In this document: piece by piece, positions 52,027 to 59,650 of the stretch | Numbering within the stretch: position 1 is the first letter of the stretch | Layout of the letters: the number at the start of each line of letters is the position of its first letter | DNA from: DYIU01 sp038326775 | Lineage (GTDB): Bacteria > Actinomycetota > Geothermincolia > Fen-727 > Anoxymicrobiaceae | Length of the DNA: 64,000 nucleotides | Assembly (NCBI GenBank): GCA_038326775.1 | Contig: JBBQKJ010000005.1 | Location: 1-64,000 of the forward strand | Direction: 5' to 3' | Made by a program: the position numbers and the translations under genes | The notes under the pieces: model-generated | Told to the model about the DNA's origin: nothing | The model's database searches: none | The model's input: only the letters and a program-made list of their open reading frames with translations

Positions 52027-53127
52027 TCAACCGATGATTTCTTCGAGGGCCTTGATGACGGCGCGGTTCTGCTCGGGAGTGCCTATCGTGAGCCTGATGC
52101 ATCCTGGATAACCGAGCGAGCCCCCGTCTCGCGCGATTATCCCCTTCTCGAGGAGCCTCTCATAAAGCGCTTCGGTGACTCGGTCAAAGCGAAAGAGTAT
52201 GAAGTTGGCCTGGGTGGGAATCGGCTCAAGACCCAGGCGCTCGAGCTCGCCGGCCAGCGACCGCTTTCCCTCGGAGTTCATCCTGCGGCACAGCTCGAGA
52301 TGCCCCTCGTCCTCCAGGGCGGCTATCGCCGCAACCTGCGCCAGCCTGTTCACGTTGAACGGCGGCCTGACCCTCTCGAGAAAATCGACCACCCGCGGGT
52401 CGGCCATGCCGTATCCCACTCGCAGGCCCGCAAGGCCGTATATCTTGGAGAAAGTACGCAGCACGACCAGGTTCGGATACCTGTCGAGGTACGGCAGGCT
52501 TTCAGGGTAATCGGGGTCGTCCACGTACTCGCAGTACGCCTCATCCCAGATCAGCAGCACCTCCGGCGGAAGCCCATCGAGCATCCGCTCGAGCTCATCG
52601 GTGGTGCATATAGTACCCGTGGGATTGTGCGGAGTCCCAACAAAGACCGCTTTTGTCCTGGCGTCGATGGCAGAGAGCATCTCATCCACGTGGTGGCAGT
52701 GGTCGAGAAGCGGTACGTATGCCAGGCGCGCCCCCATTGTCATGCCCGAAAGGAAATAAGATGAAAAAGTGGGATCGCCCATGACCGCGACGTCCCCCTG
52801 GTCGAAGAACGCGTAAAACACAAAGTCGATTATCTCGTCGGTGCCGTTTCCGAAGATGAACCGCTCGGGCGCCACGCCCAGCCTCTCGGACAGGCGCTCA
52901 CGCAAAGCGCCGCAGGCACCGTCTGGATAGAGCGAGGCGTCGCCCGCCGCCAGACGAACTGCCTCGACCGCTCGCTGGGACGGGCCGAGCTGGTTCTCGT
53001 TCGAGCCGAGCTTGAGCACCTCTTCTACCCCGTAACGGCGTTTAACGTCCTCAGTGTCCAGGCCCGGGCTGTAGACGGGTAGGCCCCGTATCTCCTTCCT
53101 GGTCATCCTTTCAAAGTCGAATTCCAT
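52027..53127 (-). CDS. hisC: Histidinol-phosphate aminotransferase family (HisC-like)
   Basis: PLP-dependent class I/II aminotransferase, 366 residues from ATG 53127. VLKLGSNENQLGPS at the N-terminus, TPHNPTGTI, DEAYCEYV and the PLP Lys in FSKIYGLAGLRVGYG are as in HisC. No other his genes are in the window, and HisC-type enzymes also serve aromatic amino-acid or cobalamin pathways, so the physiological substrate is not fixed. GGGGGCTGACCCCC forms a small hairpin over the preceding gene's stop codon, just before the start. Confidence 0.9.
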   Translation of the reverse strand: MEFDFERMTRKEIRGLPVYSPGLDTEDVKRRYGVEEVLKLGSNENQLGPSQRAVEAVRLAAGDASLYPDGACGALRERLSERLGVAPERFIFGNGTDEIIDFVFYAFFDQGDVAVMGDPTFSSYFLSGMTMGARLAYVPLLDHCHHVDEMLSAIDARTKAVFVGTPHNPTGTICTTDELERMLDGLPPEVLLIWDEAYCEYVDDPDYPESLPYLDRYPNLVVLRTFSKIYGLAGLRVGYGMADPRVVDFLERVRPPFNVNRLAQVAAIAALEDEGHLELCRRMNSEGKRSLAGELERLGLEPIPTQANFILFRFDRVTEALYERLLEKGIIARDGGSLGYPGCIRLTIGTPEQNRAVIKALEEIIG

Positions 53128-53141
53128 AATCACCACGGGGG

Positions 53142-54023
53142 TCAGCCCCCCATCTCCTCCCTCATCAGGCTCTCGTTAGCCTCCTGGAACAGCGCCTCGC
53201 CTTCATCCCCGTGTCTGGGGTAAGAAGCCATGCCTATCTCAATGCTCACTTCTGAGGAAGGCCCGCTTTTCTCTACCAGGTACTCAATGACCTGGATCCT
53301 GAGCCTTCCGGCGGCGGTGAACGCGTCCTCGGACCTGGTCTCCGGCACCAGGATCGCGAACTTCCCGCACTCGACCCGGGCCAGGATGTCGGATGCCCGG
53401 GAGTTCCGGCGCAGCACGCGCGCCACCGCCCTCATAAGCTCGGCCTCCTCCTCCGAGTCAGGCTCGAACTGCGAATCGACGTGGAGCACCACCACCGTGA
53501 CGTCTCGAAGGTACCTCTCTGAACGCTTTATCTCCTCCTCCAGGCGAGTCATGAAATACAGCTTGTTAAAGACGCCTGTGACCGGATCCCTCAGCGGGTC
53601 CAGACCATCCGCGATCGGTTCCCTGCTCTGATAAGCATGCAACGTCGCCTGAAGCAGGTTGTTAAAGCACTGCAGGACCCGCTTCTCGGTAGCGAAGTCG
53701 TGCACCCTTTCCGACCTGCCACGCCGGAACTCCCAGAAGACGTCTCGCAGCAGGATATGCTCCTGCATGACTTTCTCGATGGGCACGTTGTGATACCTGC
53801 GGCGTACCCCCTGCTCTCCGGCGACCCTGTAGATCGAACCAAACGGGAGAAACTCCTGCAGGAACAAATCGTCGTCAACGCTGGCGAGCAGGCCGGCGTA
53901 CATCGACTCGACCTCCAGCTCGCTCTCGGCGTCCCACAACTGCTCCAGGCCCTCATCGACCAGGCCTTGCCTGAACGCCTGAACCATCTTCTTCAGGTTG
54001 CGCTTCTGTGAGAAAGGACCCAC
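53142..54023 (-). CDS. Degenerate GGDEF-domain protein
   Basis: 293 residues. An N-terminal helical region (1-135) of unknown role is followed by a GGDEF-like fold: DPVTGVFNKLYFMTRL (the usual DxLTGLxNR start, with Val and Lys variations), VVVLHVDSQF, and RVECGKFAILVPE, where the active-site GGDEF is ECGKF (218-222). The signature and inhibitory-site residues are lost, so it cannot be a normal diguanylate cyclase and may instead bind nucleotide or protein as a receptor. C-terminal SIEIGMASYPRHG (domain end) is kept. Upstream of hisC with 14 bases between them. Confidence 0.85.
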   Translation of the reverse strand: MGPFSQKRNLKKMVQAFRQGLVDEGLEQLWDAESELEVESMYAGLLASVDDDLFLQEFLPFGSIYRVAGEQGVRRRYHNVPIEKVMQEHILLRDVFWEFRRGRSERVHDFATEKRVLQCFNNLLQATLHAYQSREPIADGLDPLRDPVTGVFNKLYFMTRLEEEIKRSERYLRDVTVVVLHVDSQFEPDSEEEAELMRAVARVLRRNSRASDILARVECGKFAILVPETRSEDAFTAAGRLRIQVIEYLVEKSGPSSEVSIEIGMASYPRHGDEGEALFQEANESLMREEMGG

Positions 54024-54129
54024 TGCTCCTCCATGCTTTGCCCTGCTGCGCGCTATTCTATATTATCGCCCTGAGGCCATGGAAGGAAATGGGACTGCAT
54101 TGTTCAACGGTTCCGCAGGAGAGGGGTTT

Positions 54130-56103
54130 GTGCTCGCGGCGGTCGATGTCGGCGGGACTTTCACCGACCTCATAGCCGTGTCGCCCCGGGGCATTGCCAC
54201 CCTGAAGGTGCCTTCAACCCCCGAGAATCCCGAGCGAGGCGTCCTCGACGCGCTTGCCCTGGCGGGGGCGTCCGGCGTCCCACTGGTGCATGGCTCCACC
54301 GTCGCCACCAACGCGATACTGGAAAGAAAGGGCGCGCGTACCGCTTTCGTGGCCACCGAGGGTTTCGCGGACATAATTGAGATAGGCCGCCAGGAGCGGC
54401 CTTACCTGTACCGACTGAACGTCAGCAGGCCCGCGCCCCTGGTCGCCAGGAACCTGCGGTTCGAGGCGCCGGAAAGGGTGGGCCCCGGAGGCGTGGTGAT
54501 AAGGGAGCTTGACCGCGCCGCCGCGAGACAGGTTGCCGAAGCGGTGGAAGCGAGCGGAGCGCGCTCGGCCGCGGTGTGCCTGCTGTTCTCCTTCGAGAAC
54601 CCCGCGCACGAACACCTTCTTCGCGAGGAGCTGGAGAAGAGGGGGATTGCCACCACGCTGTCGAGTTTGCTGCTCCCGGAGTACAGGGAATACGAACGCG
54701 CGAGCACCACGGTCGTCAACGCTTACGTCTCGCCGGTGATGGAGAGCTATCTCGACCGGCTGGAGAAAGCGTTGGAGGCCGGTGGCTCGAGCGGCGGTAT
54801 GCGTCTCATGCACTCCGCCGGAGGCACCGTCTCCGCGGAGATGGCACGAAGAAGGGCCGCCGACCTGGTCTTGAGCGGTCCCGCCGGCGGCGCGGTCGCC
54901 ACGAGGTGGCTCGCCTCCTCACTCGGCATCGACGACGCCATAAGCTTCGACATGGGCGGCACCTCGACCGATGTCTCGCTCATAAGCGGGGAACTGACCG
55001 TGACCCGTGACACCCGCATAGACGGCCTGCCCGTGGCCCTGCCCATGGTAGACATCCACACCATCGGTGCCGGCGGCGGCTCGATTGCCTTCCTGGACCG
55101 CGCGGGCGTCCTCAAGGTGGGGCCACGAAGCGCGGGCGCCGACCCGGGCCCCGCGTGCTACGGCAGGGGCGGCCTGCCAACCGTCACCGACGCGAACGTG
55201 GCGCTCGGAAGGCTCGAGCCATCCTGGTTTCTGGGTGGCCGCATGCCGCTTTACGCGGAGCGGAGCGCCGAAGCCCTGAGCACTATTGCCGGCGGCTCCG
55301 GAGTGGTGGGTGCCGCCCTGGCCACACTCGACGTGGCTCTCTCGCACATGGAGGCTGCGCTGAAGAATGTGAGCCTGCAGCGCGGGCACGATCCCCGGGA
55401 GTTCGCCCTGGTGGCGTTTGGCGGGGCGGGGCCGATGCACGCCTGCGAACTCGCAGAGAGGCTCGAGATACCACGAGTGATAATCCCAGTCTATCCCGGC
55501 CTCTTCTCCAGCATGGGGATGCTGCTGGCCGAGCCCGGGCGTGACTATACGCGCTCGCTGTTAAAAGCGTTCGACCATGGGTGCATGAGTGAGCTCGAGA
55601 GGGTTTTCGACGAGCTCAAGGCGCTGGCGGTCGCGGAGATGAGCGTGGATGGGTTCAAGGCCGGCGGGCTTCGCTTTCGCCGCAGCCTGGAGATGAGGTA
55701 CCGGGGGCAGTCGCATGAGGTGTCCGTTCCCGTCGCCAGACTCACCATGGCCGAGGTGCAGCGACATTTCGAGGAGGCATACCTGGCGGCTTATGGGAAC
55801 CTTCGCCCCGGGCATGATACCGAGGTGGTCAATGTCCGTCTCAGCTGCAGAGCGCCGCGGGGTGACCTGCCGTTCTCGCCAGTCGAGGCCCGCTCGGTAC
55901 CTGCCCGATCGGCGTCGCGTCGTAAGGCTTACTTCGGTAGAGAGCTGACCTGCGCCGTCCACTCCCGATGGGATCTTTCTCCCAGCCGGCCGGTGGCCGG
56001 TCCGGCGCTCATCAACCAGGAGGACACGACCACGGTGGTACCACCAGGCTGGAGAGCGACCGTCGATCTTATGGGAAACCTGGACCTGGAGGCGTTACGT
56101 TGA
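54130..56103 (+). CDS. hyuA: Hydantoinase/5-oxoprolinase-type HyuA subunit
   Basis: ATP-dependent ring-opening subunit of the N-methylhydantoinase/5-oxoprolinase/acetone-carboxylase family. GTG 54130 is chosen because AGGAGAGGGG stands three bases upstream; it gives 657 residues beginning VLAAVDVGGTFTDL, the actin-like ATPase motif. HGSTVATNAILERKGA and FDMGGTSTDVSLI follow, and the protein has family length. The reaction (N-methylhydantoin, 5-oxoproline, or another cyclic amide) cannot be told from sequence. Stop overlaps the HyuB start (TTGA). Confidence 0.92.
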   Translation: MLAAVDVGGTFTDLIAVSPRGIATLKVPSTPENPERGVLDALALAGASGVPLVHGSTVATNAILERKGARTAFVATEGFADIIEIGRQERPYLYRLNVSRPAPLVARNLRFEAPERVGPGGVVIRELDRAAARQVAEAVEASGARSAAVCLLFSFENPAHEHLLREELEKRGIATTLSSLLLPEYREYERASTTVVNAYVSPVMESYLDRLEKALEAGGSSGGMRLMHSAGGTVSAEMARRRAADLVLSGPAGGAVATRWLASSLGIDDAISFDMGGTSTDVSLISGELTVTRDTRIDGLPVALPMVDIHTIGAGGGSIAFLDRAGVLKVGPRSAGADPGPACYGRGGLPTVTDANVALGRLEPSWFLGGRMPLYAERSAEALSTIAGGSGVVGAALATLDVALSHMEAALKNVSLQRGHDPREFALVAFGGAGPMHACELAERLEIPRVIIPVYPGLFSSMGMLLAEPGRDYTRSLLKAFDHGCMSELERVFDELKALAVAEMSVDGFKAGGLRFRRSLEMRYRGQSHEVSVPVARLTMAEVQRHFEEAYLAAYGNLRPGHDTEVVNVRLSCRAPRGDLPFSPVEARSVPARSASRRKAYFGRELTCAVHSRWDLSPSRPVAGPALINQEDTTTVVPPGWRATVDLMGNLDLEALR

Positions 56104-57662
56104 AAGAGATGCTCTTCACGTTAGAAGTCTTCCGCAACCTGGTGAGCTCGATCGCCGAAGAGATGGGCGCGTCGCTCCACCGCACCGCGTTCTCCCCTAA
56201 CATCAAGGAGCGAAAAGACCATTCCTGCGCCGTCTTCGACCCCGAGGGCAGGCTGGTCGCTCAGGCAGAACACATCCCCGTACACCTGGGCGCGATGCCG
56301 GAAGCCGTCCGTGCGGTTCTCGACCGTTTCGACCTCGCCCCCGGCGACCTGGCGGTCCTGAACGACCCGTTTCTTGGCGGGACCCACCTTCCGGACATAT
56401 CAATGGTCTCGCCCGTCTTCGAAAGCGGAAAGATGGTTGGGCTCCTCGCCAGCCGCGCCCACCATTCCGACGTCGGGGGCCTGGCGCCGGGCTCTCTGGC
56501 ACTCTGCAGGGACATCTTCTCCGAGGGACTCATCATCCCGCCCGTCCTGCTTCGCAGGGGCGGTGCCACCGACCCCGGCATAGAAGAGCTCATCTGCTCC
56601 AACTCCAGGACCCCCGTGGAGAGGAGCGGGGACCTTCAGGCCCAGGCCGGTGCCCACGCCCTCGGCGAAAGGCGCCTGGAGGCTCTTGCCCGCAAGTACG
56701 GCCGGCTGCCGCTGCAACGCCGGTTCGGCGAGCTGATGGACTACTCCGAGGAACTCACCCGGCTCGCGCTCCGGGAGATACCCGACGGCCGCTACGCTTT
56801 CACGGACTACCTCGATGACGACGGGTTGCTGGCCGCGGACATCCCGGTTTCCGTCACCGTTACCATTACGGGAGATCAAGCCCTGGTCGATTTCACCGGG
56901 ACGTCCGGGGCCGTCGAGGGGCCTCTCAACTGCCCCAGGGCGGTGACGCTCTCAGCGACCTATTACGCCTTCAGGTGCGTGACCGGAGAGGAGGTCCCCG
57001 CCAACGAGGGAGCGTTCAGACCCCTCGAAATAGCCGTACCCGAAGGCTGCCTGCTCGCCGCTCGAAGGCCCCACCCGGTTGGAGGCGGCAACGTCGAGAC
57101 CTCCCAGAGGATCGTGGACACCTTGCTCGGCGCTCTCGCCCGGGCGCTGCCTGACGCCGTCCCCGCCGCCAGCTACGGCACTATGAGCAACCTTGCCATC
57201 GGCTCCGCTTTCGGTGCCGTGCCTTTCTCTTACTACGAGACCATCGCCGGAGGCACCGGAGGCCATCCGGACGGCCCCGGGTCAAGCGGAACCCACGCGC
57301 ACATGACCAACACGCTCAATACTCCGGTGGAGGCGCTCGAATACTCCTACCCCCTCAGGGTGAAGCATTACCGCATCAGGCGGGGGTCGGGGGGCAAGGG
57401 GCTTTTCCGCGGAGGTGACGGGCTCGACCGCGAGATCGAGCTTCTCCAGGACTGCCGGGTGACCTTGCTCGCAGACCGGCGCAGGCGCGGCCCCTGGGGC
57501 CTTAACGGTGGCTCTCCCGGGAAACCCTGAAATGACCATATCATCGTCGACGGAAGATCGAGACGGCTCCCCTCCAAGTGCAATATGGAAGCCAAGCGCG
57601 GTACCCGCATCAGAATCGAGACCCCAGGTGGGGGCGGCTGGGGAAAAGGTTCGAGCGACTAG
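56100..57662 (+). pseudogene. hyuB: Hydantoinase HyuB subunit interrupted by an in-frame TGA near the C-terminus
   Basis: TTG 56100 overlaps the hyuA stop and has GGAGG seven bases ahead. The protein follows HyuB throughout (MLFTLEVFRNLVSSIAEEMGASLHRTAFS start, ERKDHSCAVFD, GSGGKGLFRGGDGL late) up to GGSPGKP. A TGA at 57528-57530 then stops it. The same frame continues without interruption as NDHIIVDGRSRRLPSK, then RIRIETPGGGGWGKG, to a TAG at 57660-57662, which is the expected C-terminus of HyuB. The TGA occupies a position usually filled by Gly, so a single G-to-T change (GGA to TGA) explains it. It is either a fresh nonsense mutation or a sequence error. The shortened protein, 476 residues, lacks the last ~44 residues. 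The final TAG overlaps the convergent cupin gene. Confidence 0.85.
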
Positions 57663-58000
57663 CCGGGCGACTCTCCTTCGACGACAGGCTCCGTGTAGTG
57701 GACGTCATCCTCGGTTGTAAAACCAAAATCGATCTCCAGTACCCGGCCTGGCGTCTCCGTGGCGATTATCCTGTGCTCGACCCCGGCGTTCACCACGAAC
57801 TCATCGCCCTCCCTGGGATAATAGCTCTTTCCCCCAACCTGCACCTCGAGCCCGCTGTCGAGTATTATCCACATGTCGTCCCGCAACCGGTGGTAGTGAA
57901 GGCTCGTCGACCGGCCCGCGGAAATGAGGATTATCTTGACCGTGCAAACTTGATTGGCGGTATATTCCTTGATCAACCCCCATGGCTTCTCGAGTATCAT
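57659..58000 (-). CDS. Cupin, mannose-6-phosphate isomerase-like
   Basis: 113-residue single-domain cupin. HYHRLRDDMWIILDSGLEVQVGG supplies the first cupin motif with metal-binding His residues; EGDEFVVNAGVEHRI is the second. The fold resembles the C-terminal domain of type II phosphomannose isomerases, but alone it need not be an isomerase. Convergent with hyuB, overlapping by four bases at the 3' end; follows the 58-residue gene by six bases. Metal-dependent sugar or small-molecule binding is likely. Confidence 0.85.
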   Translation of the reverse strand: MILEKPWGLIKEYTANQVCTVKIILISAGRSTSLHYHRLRDDMWIILDSGLEVQVGGKSYYPREGDEFVVNAGVEHRIIATETPGRVLEIDFGFTTEDDVHYTEPVVEGESPG

Positions 58001-58006
58001 CCCGCC

Positions 58007-58183
58007 TCAGTCCTCCCGATCCGAACCCGCGCGCTTTCTGCTCCCTTTGTGCTTTTCGATCTCTTCGCGGTCATCCCTGCAGCGGATGCTCTCGCGCAGG
58101 TCGCGCTCGACCCGCGAGGGCGGCGTGGCAGGCTTGCGTATCCCTTTGTAGATCTCTCGGATTGTCGGCATTCGCCTGGCCAT
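58007..58183 (-). CDS. Small basic protein of 58 residues
   Basis: ATG 58183 with a strong AGGTGAGGTGA site opens a 58-codon gene ending six bases before the cupin start, so the two are co-transcribed. The product is very basic and hydrophilic: MARRMPTIREIYKGIRKPAT at the N-terminus, then a PPSRVERD hinge and a Lys/Arg/Glu-rich helix to the end. The IRKPxxPPSRVE motif looks conserved-protein-like, but I cannot name the family. No Cys pairs, no membrane segment. Divergent from the hydrolase gene; only 44 bases separate the two starts, holding a palindromic AGTATACT that could serve as a shared -10. Confidence 0.7.
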   Translation of the reverse strand: MARRMPTIREIYKGIRKPATPPSRVERDLRESIRCRDDREEIEKHKGSRKRAGSDRED

Positions 58184-58227
58184 TCACCTCACCTCTTCTC
58201 AAGTATACTACTCGCGGTGAGACAATC

Positions 58228-59010
58228 ATGAGATTACGCGAGAACCAGGTATTCACGGTGTTCGTGCCCGCGCTGCGCGAGTTGAGAAGAAGCAGGCGGC
58301 CGCCGAGCGTCGAGCACACCACCTTCTTCACAGGCTCCACCGATGGCGTCGAGCTTTTCTGCACCAGGCTCGGAAGCAACCCGGAAGCCGCGATCGTGGT
58401 CGCCCACGCGGCCATCGGCAGGTCGTACCAGCGCTGGATCCTGGATCTTGCCGAAGAACTCTCCCACACGTTCAGCGTCTACCTGTTCGACTTCAGGGGT
58501 CACGGCCTCAGCACGGGGCGCTGCCCCCTGGGTTTCACCAAGCCGTCGGAGGACCTCGAGGCGGTCGTGGAAAAGGTTCGCGACCTGGGGTTCGACAAAG
58601 TGGGGGTGGCAGGCTTCTCCCTCGGGGCGGCCGCCGGATTCCTCCTCGCGGCCAGGCGCCCCTGTTTCGACGCCTTCGTGTCTATCGGGTGCCCGCCTGA
58701 AATGATAGAAAACGGTTCGTGGGCGAAAAGGCCCCGGCTTACGACCGCGGCGCTGCGAGTCATGGGGATGAGGGCGGAATGGAGGTTTGAAGCGGGCCCG
58801 GCTCCAATGGATATCGCGGCTGACCTTCCGCCTGTCCCCAAGCTGCTGTTCTTTGGCGAGTGGGAAGTGGCAACGCCCGAAAAAGTCGCGATGTTCGTGG
58901 AAAAAGTGGCTCCACCACTGGAGACGTTTACCGTGCCCGGCGTCTGGCACGCGGATCTCGACGGACGTGAAGCGATGGTCAGGGAATGGTTCGAACGGGA
59001 ACTCGGGTGA
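58228..59010 (+). CDS. Alpha/beta hydrolase
   Basis: 260 residues, ATG 58228 (GGTGAG upstream). Alpha/beta-hydrolase fold with VVAHAAIG oxyanion region, FDFRGHGLSTG, nucleophile elbow GFSLGAAAG (Ser in GxSxG), and C-terminal His in VWHADLDG. Substrate unknown. An earlier in-frame start would run into the divergent small gene, so 58228 is used. Monocistronic; the tRNA pair follows. Confidence 0.88.
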   Translation: MRLRENQVFTVFVPALRELRRSRRPPSVEHTTFFTGSTDGVELFCTRLGSNPEAAIVVAHAAIGRSYQRWILDLAEELSHTFSVYLFDFRGHGLSTGRCPLGFTKPSEDLEAVVEKVRDLGFDKVGVAGFSLGAAAGFLLAARRPCFDAFVSIGCPPEMIENGSWAKRPRLTTAALRVMGMRAEWRFEAGPAPMDIAADLPPVPKLLFFGEWEVATPEKVAMFVEKVAPPLETFTVPGVWHADLDGREAMVREWFERELG

Positions 59011-59074
59011 GGCTGATGCCCGGTGCCTCGCGGCCTTCCGTCACGAACGCGAACAGCCGGGGTGACGCTCAACC

Positions 59075-59103
59075 TTGTCGGGCGCGGCGAATTTCTGTAT
59101 CAT
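59075..59103 (+). promoter_or_regulatory. Predicted promoter of the tRNA pair
   Basis: TTGTCG (59075-59080), exact 17-base spacer, TATCAT (59098-59103), the -10 with five of six matches. It ends 12 bases before tRNA-Gln, which fits a tRNA transcription start. Confidence 0.7.
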
Positions 59104-59115
59104 CACTAGAGCCGC

Positions 59116-59189
59116 TGGGGGATCGTCTAGCGGTAGGACACTGGACTCTGGCTCCAGGTACGAGGGTTCGAATCCTTCTCCCCCAGCCA
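59116..59189 (+). tRNA. tRNA-Gln (anticodon CTG)
   Basis: Acceptor TGGGGGA pairs with TCCCCCA; D-arm GTCTAGCGGTAGGAC; anticodon stem CTGGA/TCCAG with loop CTCTGGC, anticodon CTG; T-arm around GGTTCGAATCC; discriminator G and an encoded CCA (59187-59189). All arms pair, so it should be functional. Confidence 0.97.
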
Positions 59190-59231
59190 GTTGTGCATAG
59201 CGGGTCCAGTCCCGATTCTTTGATTTTACGT

Positions 59232-59309
59232 GGCGCATTCGTCTAGCCAGGTTCAGGACGCCGCCCTCTCAAGGCGGTAACACGGGTTCAAATCCCGTAT
59301 GCGCTACCA
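59232..59309 (+). tRNA. tRNA-Glu (anticodon CTC)
   Basis: Acceptor GGCGCAT pairs with ATGCGCT (one G-T); anticodon stem CCGCC/GGCGG with loop CTCTCAA, anticodon CTC; T-arm ACGGGTTCAAATCCCGT; discriminator A and an encoded CCA (59307-59309). 42 bases after tRNA-Gln, with no separate promoter seen. Its 3' end is duplicated downstream. Confidence 0.97.
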
Positions 59310-59647
59310 TAATCTCCCGTTGCTGGATTTGAACCCGTGGAGCCTGAAGGTCGAGGGCGTGCCGAGACCTTGCATTGTGGGGTCACCGCGCTCCGCAGGA
59401 GCGTGGGGTGGTTCAAATCCCGTATGCGCTACCAGCCAAGTTGTTGGACCGGTCGGTTGGATGCACCTTGGAAGCATCCGATGGATGCAACGAAATACAC
59501 GCCTCAAGGTCTAAAGCAGTGGAAGTTCTACGTTTCATACCTTTCGGGCTACCATAATCTCCCGTTGCTGGATTTGAACCCGTGGAGCCTGAAGGTCGAG
59601 GCAGTGCCGAGACCTTGCATTGTGGGGTCACCGCGCTCCGCAGGAGC
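59303..59647 (+). repeat. Two 100-bp direct repeats behind tRNA-Glu
   Basis: 59303-59402 and 59548-59647 are 100 bases each with only two adjacent differences (GGGCG against GGCAG in the centre). Copy 1 begins with the last seven bases of tRNA-Glu; copy 2 ends four bases before the acyl-CoA ligase stop codon. Each contains an AAGGTC...GACCTT inverted repeat and a GCTCCGCAGGAGC hairpin. Positions 59325-59339 are the exact reverse complement of 15 bases of the tRNA T-arm (59281-59295). The 341 bases between tRNA-Glu and the ligase gene hold no convincing ORF; short frames there are spurious. Confidence 0.9.
59410..59434 (+). repeat. 25-bp copy of the tRNA-Glu 3' end (att-like)
   Basis: GGTTCAAATCCCGTATGCGC plus TACCA, 25 bases, repeats tRNA-Glu positions 59285-59309 exactly, 125 bases downstream. 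tRNA 3'-end duplications are the classic footprint of integrase-mediated insertion or of tandem duplication. No integrase gene is nearby, so if an element was here it has been lost. Confidence 0.85.
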
Positions 59648-59650
59648 TTA

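Noticed and set aside
57528..57662. Selenocysteine or Trp recoding of the hyuB TGA
   Set aside because: No clear SECIS-like hairpin follows, no selenoprotein is known at this position of HyuB, and TGA ends many other genes in the window.
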